DNA of 52,838 nt from Microcaldota archaeon (lineage in GTDB: Archaea > Micrarchaeota > Micrarchaeia > Anstonellales > Bilamarchaeaceae), in NCBI GenBank assembly GCA_016212505.1, contig JACRGB010000001.1, forward strand, positions 1-52,838. The letters are read 5' to 3'. Below the pieces are notes generated by a model. The model was not told where the DNA came from. It saw only the letters and a list, made by a program, of their open reading frames with translations, and did not search any database. Both the position numbers and the translations under genes were made by a program. Shown one piece after another: positions 42,165 through 51,681 of the stretch (positions within the stretch are counted from its first letter, which is position 1; the number at the start of each line of letters is the position of its first letter).

Positions 42165-42224
42165 ATTCTATATCAAAAGAAGTTAGAAAGTCGAATTTCA
42201 AATGTTCTTATTTCCGGTGAAACT

Positions 42225-43688
42225 ATGAATATTCCAAAATCAAATTTCAGCGAGTGGTATAATACAATTATCAAGGAAGCGCAGCTTTGCGACCTTAGGT
42301 ACGGCATAAAGGGATTTGTGGTTTTCATGCCATGGGCGGTAATGACCATGAACAAAATGTACGGCATGTACGAGCGCTCCCTTGAGGTTCGCGGGCATGT
42401 TCCGGCATTATTCCCTGCTTTAATTCCTGAGAGCTACTTTATGCGCGAATCTGACCATGTCAAAGGATTTGTGCCTGAGGTTTTTTGGGTTACTGAGGCT
42501 GGGGGCAATAAAACTGAAGAGAAATATGCAATGAGGCCAACCAGCGAGACTGCAATGTACACCATGTACGCTCTTTGGATTCATGGAATGACCGACCTTC
42601 CATTGAAAATTTACCAGCGCTGCCAGGTCTGGCGGCATGAAACCAAGGCAACAAAGCCATTTATCCGGAGCAGGGAATTCCACTGGATCGAGGCACACGA
42701 CTGCTTTGCAACCCGCGAGGGGGCTATGGCTCAGGTAAAAGAAGATATGGCTATGGCAGAAGAAGTAATTCACGGGCAGTATTGCGTCCCATTTATTTTT
42801 TTCAAGCGGCCGCAGTGGGATAAGTTCGCAGGTGCAGAAGACACATATGCTGCTGACGCGCTGATGCCTGATGGCCGGACATTGCAATTGCCTTCCACAC
42901 ATATGTTAGGGCAGCATTTCTCAAAAGCATTTGATATAAAATATACCGACGCGAGCGGCAAGGACGAATATGTCTGGCAGACCTGCTATGGCCCGGCCAT
43001 TTCAAGGATTTATGCCGCAGTAATTGCAACCCATGGCGATGATAAAGGATTAATCTTACCATTTGATCTTGCACCCTTGCAGATTGTTATCGTTCCTATT
43101 ATCAAACCAGAAACAAAAGATTCTGTTCTTGCTAACTGCGAGGAAATAAAAAATTTTTTGGTTAAGCAAAACCTCACCGTGAAGATCGATGATTCCGAGC
43201 GGACCCCCGGATTCAAATTTAACGAATGGGAAATGAAAGGCGTTCCCATCCGTCTCGAGCTCGGAATGCGTGATATTGAATCAAATTCGGTTATTTTGGT
43301 AAGGCGCGATAATGGCCAAAAAACAAAAGTCAGCACTCTTGATCCAAAACTGTTAATTGAAAAAATTGAAGAAAGCGCAAACAACATGCGTCTTGAGCTT
43401 AAGAAAAAAGCAGACGAGTGGTTTGAAAAGAAACTTGCTACTGCAGAAACAATGGATGAATTAAGCAAAAAGCTTGAAACTTCTGGTTTTATTCAGGTTC
43501 CCTTTTGTACTGATCAGATGGAGGGGGAAAAATGCGCTGATCTAGTTAGGGAAAAAGCCCAGGCAAATATGCGCGGGTCCATTTTTGAATCAAAAGAAAA
43601 GCCCGATTCTGCAAAACCAAAAGGAAAAAAATGCATTGCATGCCAAAAACCCGCGGCAATTTACCTTTACGCTGCAAGGCAATATTAG
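42225..43688 (+). CDS. proS: Prolyl-tRNA synthetase
   Basis: 487 residues, the archaeal/eukaryal-type class II enzyme. MNIPKSNFSEWYNTIIKEAQ, VPALFPALIPES, MRPTSETAMYTMYALWI, QRCQVWRHETKATKPFIRSR (motif 2) and GPAISRIYAAVIATHGDDKG (motif 3 area) are diagnostic. An anticodon-binding domain and a C-terminal extension with Cys (CIACQKPA) follow. The start at 42225 has GGTGA 4 nt upstream; a longer frame from 42159 would translate part of the hairpin leader region. Confidence 0.95.
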   Translation: MNIPKSNFSEWYNTIIKEAQLCDLRYGIKGFVVFMPWAVMTMNKMYGMYERSLEVRGHVPALFPALIPESYFMRESDHVKGFVPEVFWVTEAGGNKTEEKYAMRPTSETAMYTMYALWIHGMTDLPLKIYQRCQVWRHETKATKPFIRSREFHWIEAHDCFATREGAMAQVKEDMAMAEEVIHGQYCVPFIFFKRPQWDKFAGAEDTYAADALMPDGRTLQLPSTHMLGQHFSKAFDIKYTDASGKDEYVWQTCYGPAISRIYAAVIATHGDDKGLILPFDLAPLQIVIVPIIKPETKDSVLANCEEIKNFLVKQNLTVKIDDSERTPGFKFNEWEMKGVPIRLELGMRDIESNSVILVRRDNGQKTKVSTLDPKLLIEKIEESANNMRLELKKKADEWFEKKLATAETMDELSKKLETSGFIQVPFCTDQMEGEKCADLVREKAQANMRGSIFESKEKPDSAKPKGKKCIACQKPAAIYLYAARQY

Positions 43689-43721
43689 TGGTTACTGCAT
43701 ATGTTTTTCGTCGAAACTCTG

Positions 43722-43753
43722 CTTTATAATACTTTTCTAACATAAATTATAAC
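43722..43753 (+). promoter_or_regulatory. Kinase-family promoter block, copy 1
   Basis: CTTTATAATACTTTTCTAAC then ATAAATTATAAC. The TATA element TTTATAATA is at the 5' end. In this copy the ATG lies 10 nt after the block; in the other copies it follows at once. Confidence 0.7.
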
Positions 43754-43762
43754 TTAGATATT

Positions 43763-45325
43763 ATGACGAAAATAATGGATCTATTAAGAAGAACAGGCGG
43801 AGTAAAAACTCCAGCTGGCCCAGAGGTTACTCTAAAAGTTAAACCATTCCCCGTTCGACCTCCGTCAAATGGGGGCCAAAGAGCACCAGGGGCTCTTCCA
43901 GTTAATGAACCTCCCATGAATCATCTAGCCGGTCCAGAAGCTACAAGCACAAAAACTGCAAGCGCAGAACCTACAACAGATACTCTTCAGGATTTTTCAG
44001 TATTTCATACCGATGAACGCGGGGTAGCCTACAAACAAGTCCGTTTGATTGGAGAAGGCGGTATGGGGGCAGTTTATCTTGCCAATGGCCCAGAAGGCGA
44101 ACGCGTAGCATTAAAAGTTATCCATCCCGGCGAAATTACAAAAACCAACATGAAGCGATTTATCAAGGAAGCCCGGGCACTTGAAGCACTTTCGGGGCAT
44201 CCTAATATCCTCCAGCTTATTTCGCATTCAGTTGAAGCAACCGACCAGCCCTTTTTCGTAATGGAATTTGTGGATGGTCCTGATCTTACGAAATTAATTA
44301 GTGAAAAAGCCCCCATTAAACCTGCTGATTATCGTTTATGTTCATCTATCCTGGCGCAATGTTGCACTGGTCTTTCTTTTATGCACGCAAAGGGATTTAT
44401 TCATCGTGATCTTAAGCCCTCAAACCTTTTCCTAACTAAGGAAGGCACCCTAAAAATAGGCGATCTGGGACTTGTCCTTCGTAGCGATCCAGATGATACT
44501 ATGAAAAAAGTTACGAGCCGCCTTACAAGAACAGGAAGTTTTGTAGGTACTGTTGGCTATATGGCGCCAGAGCAGGCATATGAAAAAACTTATGACCATA
44601 GGGTCGACATTTATTCTTTAGGTGTAATCATGTACGAGATGTTTTGCGGAAAACTTCCGATAGAAAACTCGAAATCCACTACCGATCCAGGGCCAATTGC
44701 CCCTGCAGTGTATTTTCATATGAAAACTTCCAAATACGGAGAAATCCCCTCTCCGAACCAAGTTCGCAGGGCTAATAATTTGCCGCCAATGTCCGCAAAA
44801 CTTGAAGATGTGATTATGCGCGCTATCCATCCTAAACCAGAAACACGTCCAACCCTATCTGAAATTCAGGAGGCAGTATCGCATCCAAAACCCCTGCATT
44901 TAGGCCGAAAGCTGATCATTACAACTTTGGGCGTCGTAGTGATGGCAGCTGTTTCTGTTATTGCACTCAAACCAGAACTACTGGACCATATTCCCCGGCC
45001 ATCCATTCCCTCCATTTCCAGATTTTTTCCCCCTCCGGATACTCAGCCGCAAGTAGAGACGGCCAAAGCCCCTTCGCAAGTACAAAAAATATTTATTGTC
45101 CCAGAAGGGACAAGCATAATCGGGCCTGATTCGGTAAAACACCCAACCCGCCCAGGAGCTGGGACTATTTCGGTTGCAATAACCTACCCCTATAGTGCCA
45201 ACCCTACTGTTTTTACATTTACTTTGGGCAAAAAAGTCAAAACAAAACCTGTTGATCTGGCTGCAGATGGCCAGGTAGAAGTTAAAAAAGACGAATTCAC
45301 ATTGCCCAAAAAAAGAGGCAAATAA
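43763..45325 (+). CDS. Membrane Ser/Thr protein kinase 1
   Basis: 520 residues. The kinase domain spans about 85-370, with glycine loop GEGGMGAVYLA, K118 in VALKV, catalytic loop HRDLKPSN (H214, D216), GDLG (D234, DLG in place of DFG) and GYMAPEQ. It is a Hanks-type eSTK close to bacterial PknB types. A membrane helix at about 384-403 (LIITTLGVVVMAAVSVIAL) puts the kinase inside the cell. A Pro-rich linker and a C-terminal beta-rich domain (about 441-512, IFIVPEGTSIIGPDS, ending KKDEF) would be outside. It is the first of five kinase genes with the same promoter. Confidence 0.92.
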   Translation: MTKIMDLLRRTGGVKTPAGPEVTLKVKPFPVRPPSNGGQRAPGALPVNEPPMNHLAGPEATSTKTASAEPTTDTLQDFSVFHTDERGVAYKQVRLIGEGGMGAVYLANGPEGERVALKVIHPGEITKTNMKRFIKEARALEALSGHPNILQLISHSVEATDQPFFVMEFVDGPDLTKLISEKAPIKPADYRLCSSILAQCCTGLSFMHAKGFIHRDLKPSNLFLTKEGTLKIGDLGLVLRSDPDDTMKKVTSRLTRTGSFVGTVGYMAPEQAYEKTYDHRVDIYSLGVIMYEMFCGKLPIENSKSTTDPGPIAPAVYFHMKTSKYGEIPSPNQVRRANNLPPMSAKLEDVIMRAIHPKPETRPTLSEIQEAVSHPKPLHLGRKLIITTLGVVVMAAVSVIALKPELLDHIPRPSIPSISRFFPPPDTQPQVETAKAPSQVQKIFIVPEGTSIIGPDSVKHPTRPGAGTISVAITYPYSANPTVFTFTLGKKVKTKPVDLAADGQVEVKKDEFTLPKKRGK

Positions 45326-45380
45326 TCTTCTGATAAGTATGGTGTATCTGCTCATCTGATGCATGATACACACTGCCCTG

Positions 45381-45411
45381 TTTATAATACTTTTCTGACA
45401 TAAATTATAAC
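45381..45411 (+). promoter_or_regulatory. Kinase-family promoter block, copy 2
   Basis: TTTATAATACTTTTCTGACA then TAAATTATAAC, directly followed by ATG. It differs from copy 1 at one base over 31 nt. Confidence 0.75.
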
Positions 45412-47433
45412 ATGAGAAATCTCAGCAGGCCTGGTACTTCACATTCTAGCCCTACAGGTAGTGGCGAGTTGGCTCATCGGCATCGTGGACCGCATGAACC
45501 TACCAGGGCACATCGTGTTCTTTTTTCAGAGATGATTATGGATCCTGATCTTGATTCTCTAATCGGTAAAACCCTTTCCTCTGATAAGCGCAACAAATAT
45601 TCTATTATGGGCAAGATCGGTGAAGGTGCGCAAGGCGCGGTTTATCTTGCAAAAAAAGTAACAGAACAAGAGGAGGCCGCAGGCAGGGTGGATTTTTCAG
45701 TAGCTGACGATCTTTTCGCAGTAAAAATTTTGCCACCTGGCCTTGCAGAACAAGACCAAATGGTCAGTAGGTTTCTTGAAGAAGCGGCGAGCTTATCCCG
45801 AATCAGATCTGATGGAATAGTCCGGTTAGTTGATTTTGGGCTTGGTGATGATAAGCATTCAAAATTCTTTCTGGTTACTCCCTACATTCCAGGCCAGGGC
45901 TTTGATGAAATTCTTGATACTAAGCTTATGCTGCCATTAACTGAAGCTGTACCCTATTTTATTCAAACTGCTAGGATTTTGGTTGCCACTCATGCTGCTA
46001 AAATTGTGCATCGGGACCTAAAGCCCGGCAACATAAGGATTTCTCCAGATGGAAAGGTTTATCTTCTTGATTTTGGCATTGCAAAACAATTAGAAGGAAG
46101 TCTTACTGCAACTGCAAAAGACCAGACCTTTGGAACTCCGGATTTTATGTCCCCAGAACAATTCCAGTCCAACTCACATGTAACTGCCACGGATATTTTT
46201 TCTTTTGGGGTCATAATGTATCTTTCACTTACTGGAGAATTGCCCTTTACTAAATATGATGGGACCAACCTTCAGCAAGTGACAAATGAACGGTTGTCTG
46301 TCCCCGCCAGGCCAATTGCTGATTATCGGCCTGATTTTCCTCCAGTTATTGCAAAAATGATAATGGATACCCTTAATCCAGTTTTTAATCAGCGGCCAAA
46401 TGCAGAAAATATCCTGCAAATACTTTCGGAATTTGCAGCTGCTCACGGACTTGGCGCCTCTCAAAATCCAGCTCATACCGTTGCTCCTGAAGCTATCTCT
46501 GCCGCAGGCCCTGTGGACCCTACTACCGAATCTGGCTCGTTGGCCCCTAAAAAAAGAATTTCCAGAATTTCCTTGCCTACAATTTTAGGATTTGCAGGGG
46601 TGGCAGTTACAGCTATTGGAATCAGTTTAGGAATCAGGCACGCTCTTTTCATGCGATCGATACACTCCTCGCCTCCTCCTTCAGAAAATATTTCCGCAGA
46701 AAAAATCAATCCAACCAACAAAATAATTATTTCTATTCCAGAAGGTGCTGAACTCACCGGCCAGGGCCTTCCAGTCTATCAATCAACCGGCCATGATATT
46801 GTTTTTAATTATCCAGTCGGGGAAGAAAAAATCGCGCTCACACTAAAATCATCCTCAGAGGGAAAACCCGTTCCCTACCCTATTCCCAATAAAAGTGGCA
46901 GGTATGAAATATCCGAAGATTTTTTTTCTGAAAATTCCCTTAACGATGGAATCCGTGATGGTGGCAAACCTACTGATGCTAGTTCCGAAACCAATGGGCC
47001 CTCCAAGGTAGCACTTGGCCAGCGGGCAGATATGGCCATGCGTGCAGATTTGGCTGGTCTGGTTGGTCGGACTGATCTAGCTAGCGGCTCTTCAATCCCA
47101 CAAAATGGTTCCGGTTCACATTCAACCCGAAAACCTAGGCAAGTGAGCGCTAGTGATGGCGGTACTCAAACTTCAAGTGTAAAAATAGTTTTCAAGCTTC
47201 CGGTAAGCGCAGAGCTCAGCGGGCCAGGCGGTATCGATAAGCACCTATCCATCGGTAGTCCGATGGAATTTGTTTATCCAAGGGGAACCAAAGACTTAGA
47301 ATTTACTATTATTTATGATGGGAGTTCCATTACGAAAAAAGTTACTCCTGATCGTGATCGGATGTTTTTAGTACTGGAAGGGGATTTTTCTCCTCTGCCT
47401 TCAAATAACCCTGCGCCCACTGATCAGCGATAG
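45412..47433 (+). CDS. Membrane Ser/Thr protein kinase 2
   Basis: 673 residues. Kinase domain about 60-345: GEGAQGAVYLA, K105 in FAVKIL, HRDLKPGN (H200, D202), LDFGIAK (D220), PDFMSPEQ. Membrane helix about 390-410. The exterior part carries two copies of the C-terminal domain seen once in kinases 1, 3 and 4. The first is at about 436-506 (IIISIPEGAELTGQGLP, ending ISEDFF). The second is at about 589-659 (IVFKLPVSAELSGPGG, ending VLEGDF). A Ser/Thr/Gly-rich linker separates them. The start follows directly from the promoter block. Confidence 0.92.
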   Translation: MRNLSRPGTSHSSPTGSGELAHRHRGPHEPTRAHRVLFSEMIMDPDLDSLIGKTLSSDKRNKYSIMGKIGEGAQGAVYLAKKVTEQEEAAGRVDFSVADDLFAVKILPPGLAEQDQMVSRFLEEAASLSRIRSDGIVRLVDFGLGDDKHSKFFLVTPYIPGQGFDEILDTKLMLPLTEAVPYFIQTARILVATHAAKIVHRDLKPGNIRISPDGKVYLLDFGIAKQLEGSLTATAKDQTFGTPDFMSPEQFQSNSHVTATDIFSFGVIMYLSLTGELPFTKYDGTNLQQVTNERLSVPARPIADYRPDFPPVIAKMIMDTLNPVFNQRPNAENILQILSEFAAAHGLGASQNPAHTVAPEAISAAGPVDPTTESGSLAPKKRISRISLPTILGFAGVAVTAIGISLGIRHALFMRSIHSSPPPSENISAEKINPTNKIIISIPEGAELTGQGLPVYQSTGHDIVFNYPVGEEKIALTLKSSSEGKPVPYPIPNKSGRYEISEDFFSENSLNDGIRDGGKPTDASSETNGPSKVALGQRADMAMRADLAGLVGRTDLASGSSIPQNGSGSHSTRKPRQVSASDGGTQTSSVKIVFKLPVSAELSGPGGIDKHLSIGSPMEFVYPRGTKDLEFTIIYDGSSITKKVTPDRDRMFLVLEGDFSPLPSNNPAPTDQR

Positions 47434-47482
47434 TATCTGGAGTATCTGGCGCCCAAAATCTTCCGAAGAGGATTTATACAGA

Positions 47483-47513
47483 TTTATAATTCTTTTCTAA
47501 CATAAATTATAAC
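47483..47513 (+). promoter_or_regulatory. Kinase-family promoter block, copy 3
   Basis: TTTATAATTCTTTTCTAACA then TAAATTATAAC, directly followed by ATG. One base differs from copy 1. Confidence 0.75.
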
Positions 47514-49223
47514 ATGCAAGCATCTGGAGTCCCTCCTTCCCAGCCTCCCCGTTCTCCTCCATCCAGAGGTACGCATCCGCCAGTTCCCGTACCAAGGCCT
47601 GAGCTGCATAGTTACACTGCTGCACAGGATCCTCTCATAGACACCGTAATTAGCGGGATTCCGGATTCATCCGGCAATGCACAAAAATACCAGATTGTAA
47701 GCGTTTTTAGGGAAGGTGGCTCTTCCCGTATTTATCTTGGCAGGGCTTTTCCTAATGAAGCCGGTGCGCCTTTAGGATCTTTAGACAAAGCTCCAGAAAA
47801 AACACCAGAAAAAACCCCGGATGAGCACACATTTGCGATCAAGGTCCTACGCAGCTCCTTTAAGAGCAATGATAGGGCACTTGCACGCTTTTTGAGGGAG
47901 GCAGAAATACTGCAAAGATTAAGTTATCATACAAATATACTCCGTTATGTGGATCATGGGACTATTGATGCAAATTCTGGAGTAAGGCCTTATTTAGTGA
48001 CCGAGTACCTTCAAGGCAAAACCCTCTCACAGTTTATCGCAGCACACCGAGACCTCTCCTGGAAAGAGGCAAGTTTTTACATCAAACAGATGCTTGAGGG
48101 CCTGATGGCGGTGCATGGCCAAGATATCCTCCATAGGGACCTGAAGCCGGAAAATATTATCATCCTTGCAGATGGAACGGTAAAAATTCTTGATTTTGGG
48201 ATTGCAAAAGACATTACCCGGTCTAATCTGACCGCGCAAGGCCAACTTTTCGGTACTCCTGATTATATGTCCCCAGAACAAATGACTGATCCTGGTGCAG
48301 TTGATCTGCGTTCGGACATATTCGCCTTAGGGGTCATAATGTTCGAAATGGTTGCCGATGCCTCACCATTCACCCAATATAATGGGCACAACTATACTGA
48401 TCTGGTCCGGGAGAAATTAGCAGGAAAGTATTTTACTCCCAGTGCTGTCCGTTCGGATATCCTCTTGCCTCCAAATATTGAACAAATAATCATGCGGGCT
48501 ATGGCACCAAAATCAGGAGCGCGATACCAAAGCGCCCGGGAACTTCGGGACGCAATTTTCGCGGCAGAAGGATTACTTGTTGATCCCGGAGCAGCCAATG
48601 CCCTTTCATTATCTCCTGATTCATCTCCTCTGCTACTTACCGCTGCGCCAGCAATAACTCCTGCGCCGGCACCGGTTTCGTCTCCCTCCCCCTCACGAAA
48701 ATCCTCCCGCTTCTTTATGGCTGTGGGTGTAACTGCTGCAATTGCCGCCCTTGCCGCGGCAGGATCATTCGGCGCAATATTAGGTTCGCGATTTAGGCCC
48801 GCGCAAGCACCACAAACTCCGCAAGCTTATGCAATAGTTCTTCCAAAACAAGTAACCATAAACTTAACTGCCCCTTCTGGCTCGAAAGTGGTGCTTCCTA
48901 ATGGAAGTATTATCCAGATGGAATCCGGAAATTTTCACTTCGATCTCACTTCCAGCGATGTATATACTTTTGTTGATATAACCCTCAATGGAATAACAAT
49001 AACAAAAAGATTTTCATTATCAAATGATGTAACTATCAATGTAACTGCAGATAATTTTAAAGCTCCAAAACATCGGAGCTCACGCACAGCAAAATCACGC
49101 ATTGAACCTGAAACCGATGATCTTTCATTGGATGAGTCTGAGTCTGATTCTAATTCCAATGCTTCCGGTGTGAGTAAGACCGAAGGCCCTTCCTCTTCCT
49201 CAGCTGATAGCCCAAAAAAGTGA
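47514..49223 (+). CDS. Membrane Ser/Thr protein kinase 3
   Basis: 569 residues. Kinase domain about 60-355: REGGSSRIYLG, K110 in FAIKVL, HRDLKPEN (H207, D209), LDFGIAK (D227), PDYMSPEQ. Pro-rich linker, membrane helix about 400-423 (FFMAVGVTAAIAALAAAGSF), then a beta-rich exterior domain (about 445-517, ending VTADNF) and an acidic Ser-rich tail (SESDSNSNASG). Confidence 0.92.
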   Translation: MQASGVPPSQPPRSPPSRGTHPPVPVPRPELHSYTAAQDPLIDTVISGIPDSSGNAQKYQIVSVFREGGSSRIYLGRAFPNEAGAPLGSLDKAPEKTPEKTPDEHTFAIKVLRSSFKSNDRALARFLREAEILQRLSYHTNILRYVDHGTIDANSGVRPYLVTEYLQGKTLSQFIAAHRDLSWKEASFYIKQMLEGLMAVHGQDILHRDLKPENIIILADGTVKILDFGIAKDITRSNLTAQGQLFGTPDYMSPEQMTDPGAVDLRSDIFALGVIMFEMVADASPFTQYNGHNYTDLVREKLAGKYFTPSAVRSDILLPPNIEQIIMRAMAPKSGARYQSARELRDAIFAAEGLLVDPGAANALSLSPDSSPLLLTAAPAITPAPAPVSSPSPSRKSSRFFMAVGVTAAIAALAAAGSFGAILGSRFRPAQAPQTPQAYAIVLPKQVTINLTAPSGSKVVLPNGSIIQMESGNFHFDLTSSDVYTFVDITLNGITITKRFSLSNDVTINVTADNFKAPKHRSSRTAKSRIEPETDDLSLDESESDSNSNASGVSKTEGPSSSSADSPKK

Positions 49224-49238
49224 CTGATCCAGCTACCT

Positions 49239-49268
49239 ATTAAATCTTTTCGTACAATTAACTACAAC
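49239..49268 (+). promoter_or_regulatory. Kinase-family promoter block, copy 4 (diverged)
   Basis: TATTAAATCTTTTCGTACAA then TTAACTACAAC before the ATG. The frame of the block is kept (A/T box, CTTTTC, A/T run, ACAAC) but about a third of positions differ from copy 1. Confidence 0.5.
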
Positions 49269-51251
49269 ATGAGATGGCTACGAAACCGGGGGAATCGTCC
49301 TCCTTCGAATAATCCACCAAAAGAACCAGTAAAAGATAATGATCCTACTAATGTTTTTAAGAGAACTGAAGGCCCGCCTACAATAAGAGACCTTTCCTCT
49401 GCTGCTGGGGCACCTCGTTCAGATGTCACTCATCCTGTGCACACCGGAGATTTGCTAATAGCTGAAGAAAATGTAACTGGCTCAGCTGGTGCACCTCGTT
49501 CCGATCCTCCGCCAGTTCACCCTCTTTCTCCTGATGGTTCAGGAACAGCTGAATTGAATGTTGATGATCTTGTGCCCATCGATTCTCCTGATGCTCCTGC
49601 TTCTCGTGCGGTTCCGCCATCTCCACCACCTGCTCCAAGTGAGGCTGCTCCCCGGGCGCGTCCGCCAGCACCCTCTTCAGACGTAGACGACCCATTAATT
49701 GGCACGGTGCTGACCGGCCGTATGGTTGGCGATCGAATTGTTTTTTATAAAATCACAGAACCACTTGGCAGTGGAGGCCAGGCGGCTGTTTATCTTGCTG
49801 AATGCATTGACCGCTCGGGTGATACAATATCCTCCCCATCAGGTAATGGCTCTAGGGTTGCCCTGAAAATTCTGTCTGATGTTCCTAATGATAATGATGA
49901 TGCTATAGCCAGATTCGTACGGGAAGCAGAAGTATTGATGACGCTGAACCATCCAAATATTATCAAGGCCCTTGATTTTGGGCAGATCGGAAGGACTTTT
50001 TTTATTGCATTTGAAACCCTGAGTGGTTCTTCTTTAGAGAAAACCTCTCCGCCAGTAGCTTGGGGGGATTTTCTCAAACCTATAGTCTTGCAGATCTGCA
50101 ATGCTCTTGAAGCTGCTCATACCAATAATCCAAGCATAACCCATAGGGACATAAAACCATCAAACATCTTTTATTCCCGCGATGGCCAGGTTAAGCTGCT
50201 GGATTTTGGAATTGCAAGAATTGTGGATGACCGGAGTATAGTGACCAGGCCACACATCCGCATTGGCAGCTATGACTATATGGCCCCAGAACAATTTAGG
50301 GACGAAAAAGGCGATTCACGGTCGGATTTATTTTCGCTCGGAGTTTTGATGTACCATATGCTTACTGGCACCTATCCGTTTACTCCGCTTAAGGGCAACA
50401 CTCTAGATGCAGTTGTGTTTTCAAAACTTCACAGTGACCCGGTTTCCATAAGCGATCGTTGCCCCTCGCGCAAGCCGCCTGAAGCTGTTGAAGCAATAAT
50501 TATGAAACTGCTTAAGCGCGATCCAAATGAACGTTATCAGTCTGCAAGAGAAGTGGCAGATGCTATTATTGCAATAGATGCGCCTGCAAAAATAACTCCT
50601 CCCCCTGCCGCACTACCTGCCACTGCAGGAATTCCCGCGCCAGCACCTATCTCCCTCTCTGGTTCTGCGCCTACAGATGCTCCTCCTCTTGCCCCGCCAA
50701 AAAGAAAAAGCAATGTTGCGCCATTTGTGTTTGGTGCGGTTATTGCTGCCCTAGCCACCGTAGCCTTTTTCAAATATGGATCCCCAATGCTCGATCGTAT
50801 TCCGCCCGATCCTCCCAAAACCGTTTCTTCAGTAACAAAGAAGCCCCAGAAGTCCGTGGTCGATGAGTTTACCATTAACTTTAAACTTACCTTTCCTGCG
50901 AATTCTACTTCTAAATTTTCAGACCTACGCGTTGTTCCTGCTAATCCGAAAGTGGCTGTTAAAATAAACCCTGATGGGTTTTCCCTTATTTACCCAAAAA
51001 ACATTGGCAAAAAAGTATCGTTCAAGCTATTCCTAAATGACCAGCTCGTATCTTCCTATGATGCTACTCCTTTTGGATCTGTTGCATCAATAGACCTTGG
51101 TGAAATAAGGCAAGAAATCCGAACTCCCAAAAAATCGCCGCGAACTCGTGCAATTGCCGCAAACCCCCACGATTTGGGCGAGACTGAAGGATCTGCTGCT
51201 GCGGAAAGTCCACAAGATCCAGCAGTTTCTGATGGCGGCGCATTATACTGA
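49269..51251 (+). CDS. Membrane Ser/Thr protein kinase 4
   Basis: 660 residues. A 150-residue Pro/Ala/Asp-rich start contains near-repeats (SAAGAPRSDVTHPVHTGD and SAGAPRSDPPPVHP). Kinase domain about 155-440: GSGGQAAVYLA, K200 in VALKIL, HRDIKPSN (H292, D294), LDFGIAR (D312), YDYMAPEQ. Membrane helix about 482-501, then an exterior beta-rich region (about 533-614). The stop codon lies inside a hairpin. Confidence 0.92.
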   Translation: MRWLRNRGNRPPSNNPPKEPVKDNDPTNVFKRTEGPPTIRDLSSAAGAPRSDVTHPVHTGDLLIAEENVTGSAGAPRSDPPPVHPLSPDGSGTAELNVDDLVPIDSPDAPASRAVPPSPPPAPSEAAPRARPPAPSSDVDDPLIGTVLTGRMVGDRIVFYKITEPLGSGGQAAVYLAECIDRSGDTISSPSGNGSRVALKILSDVPNDNDDAIARFVREAEVLMTLNHPNIIKALDFGQIGRTFFIAFETLSGSSLEKTSPPVAWGDFLKPIVLQICNALEAAHTNNPSITHRDIKPSNIFYSRDGQVKLLDFGIARIVDDRSIVTRPHIRIGSYDYMAPEQFRDEKGDSRSDLFSLGVLMYHMLTGTYPFTPLKGNTLDAVVFSKLHSDPVSISDRCPSRKPPEAVEAIIMKLLKRDPNERYQSAREVADAIIAIDAPAKITPPPAALPATAGIPAPAPISLSGSAPTDAPPLAPPKRKSNVAPFVFGAVIAALATVAFFKYGSPMLDRIPPDPPKTVSSVTKKPQKSVVDEFTINFKLTFPANSTSKFSDLRVVPANPKVAVKINPDGFSLIYPKNIGKKVSFKLFLNDQLVSSYDATPFGSVASIDLGEIRQEIRTPKKSPRTRAIAANPHDLGETEGSAAAESPQDPAVSDGGALY

Positions 51252-51273
51252 TCCAACTAAAAAAGTTGGATCA
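51249..51273 (+). terminator. Hairpin over the kinase 4 stop codon
   Basis: TGATCCAACT and AGTTGGATCA form a perfect 10-bp stem with a short A-rich loop; the first three bases are the stop codon. It may end the kinase transcript or be one more foldback element. Confidence 0.5.
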
Positions 51274-51276
51274 ACT

Positions 51277-51600
51277 ATACAAAACCAAATGAGGTAAAAT
51301 ACAAAAAACCGAGTCGGAAAAACTTATTTGGTTTTGTATATCAAAGGAAAGCGATTGATTTTCAAAACTGGAAACAGTAAACAAATGGAAAATAGCCCCG
51401 GGCAGATATCCGTTTCCTGTTTCGGGTTTTGTGTTTCCCGAAATGGAATTCGAACTGCCGTCAAAAGGTTTCTTCTTTCTTGATGAAACTTCTTTGAAGC
51501 GCAAAGCGCGTTATCGAAAGAAGTTCCTTCCAAAGCCTTCTATCCTTGACCGTTGTCAGCCTTGATTGGCAAATCTTGAAAGATTTCGTTCAAGGCTCTA
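51277..51600. repeat. Hairpin-rich gene-free stretch
   Basis: ATACAAAACCAAAT (51277-51290) pairs with ATTTGGTTTTGTAT (51326-51339). Further inverted repeats follow: TTTCGGG/CCCGAAA near 51420-51450, GAAACTTCTTT with AAAGAAGTTC near 51485-51525 enclosing GCGC/GCGC, and CCTTGA/TCAAGG near 51560-51595. No convincing coding sequence; short ORFs here are repeat translations. Confidence 0.55.
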
Positions 51601-51636
51601 GACGACGGGGCTAAACTGTTCGAGTTATCTTTGTTA

Positions 51637-51655
51637 CTATATAAGTATATAAAAA
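51637..51655 (+). promoter_or_regulatory. TATA box of tRNA-Val
   Basis: ACTATATAAGTATATAAAA lies 27-45 nt upstream of the tRNA at 51682. Confidence 0.6.
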
Positions 51656-51681
51656 ACCTTTCACAAACTTCAATAATGATT

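Noticed and set aside
42159-42224. N-terminal extension of prolyl-tRNA synthetase
   Set aside because: It begins inside the hairpin leader, while GGTGA and the conserved N-terminus mark 42225.
51271-51533. Minus-strand ORFs between kinase 4 and tRNA-Val
   Set aside because: They cover hairpin repeats and lack recognisable start context.
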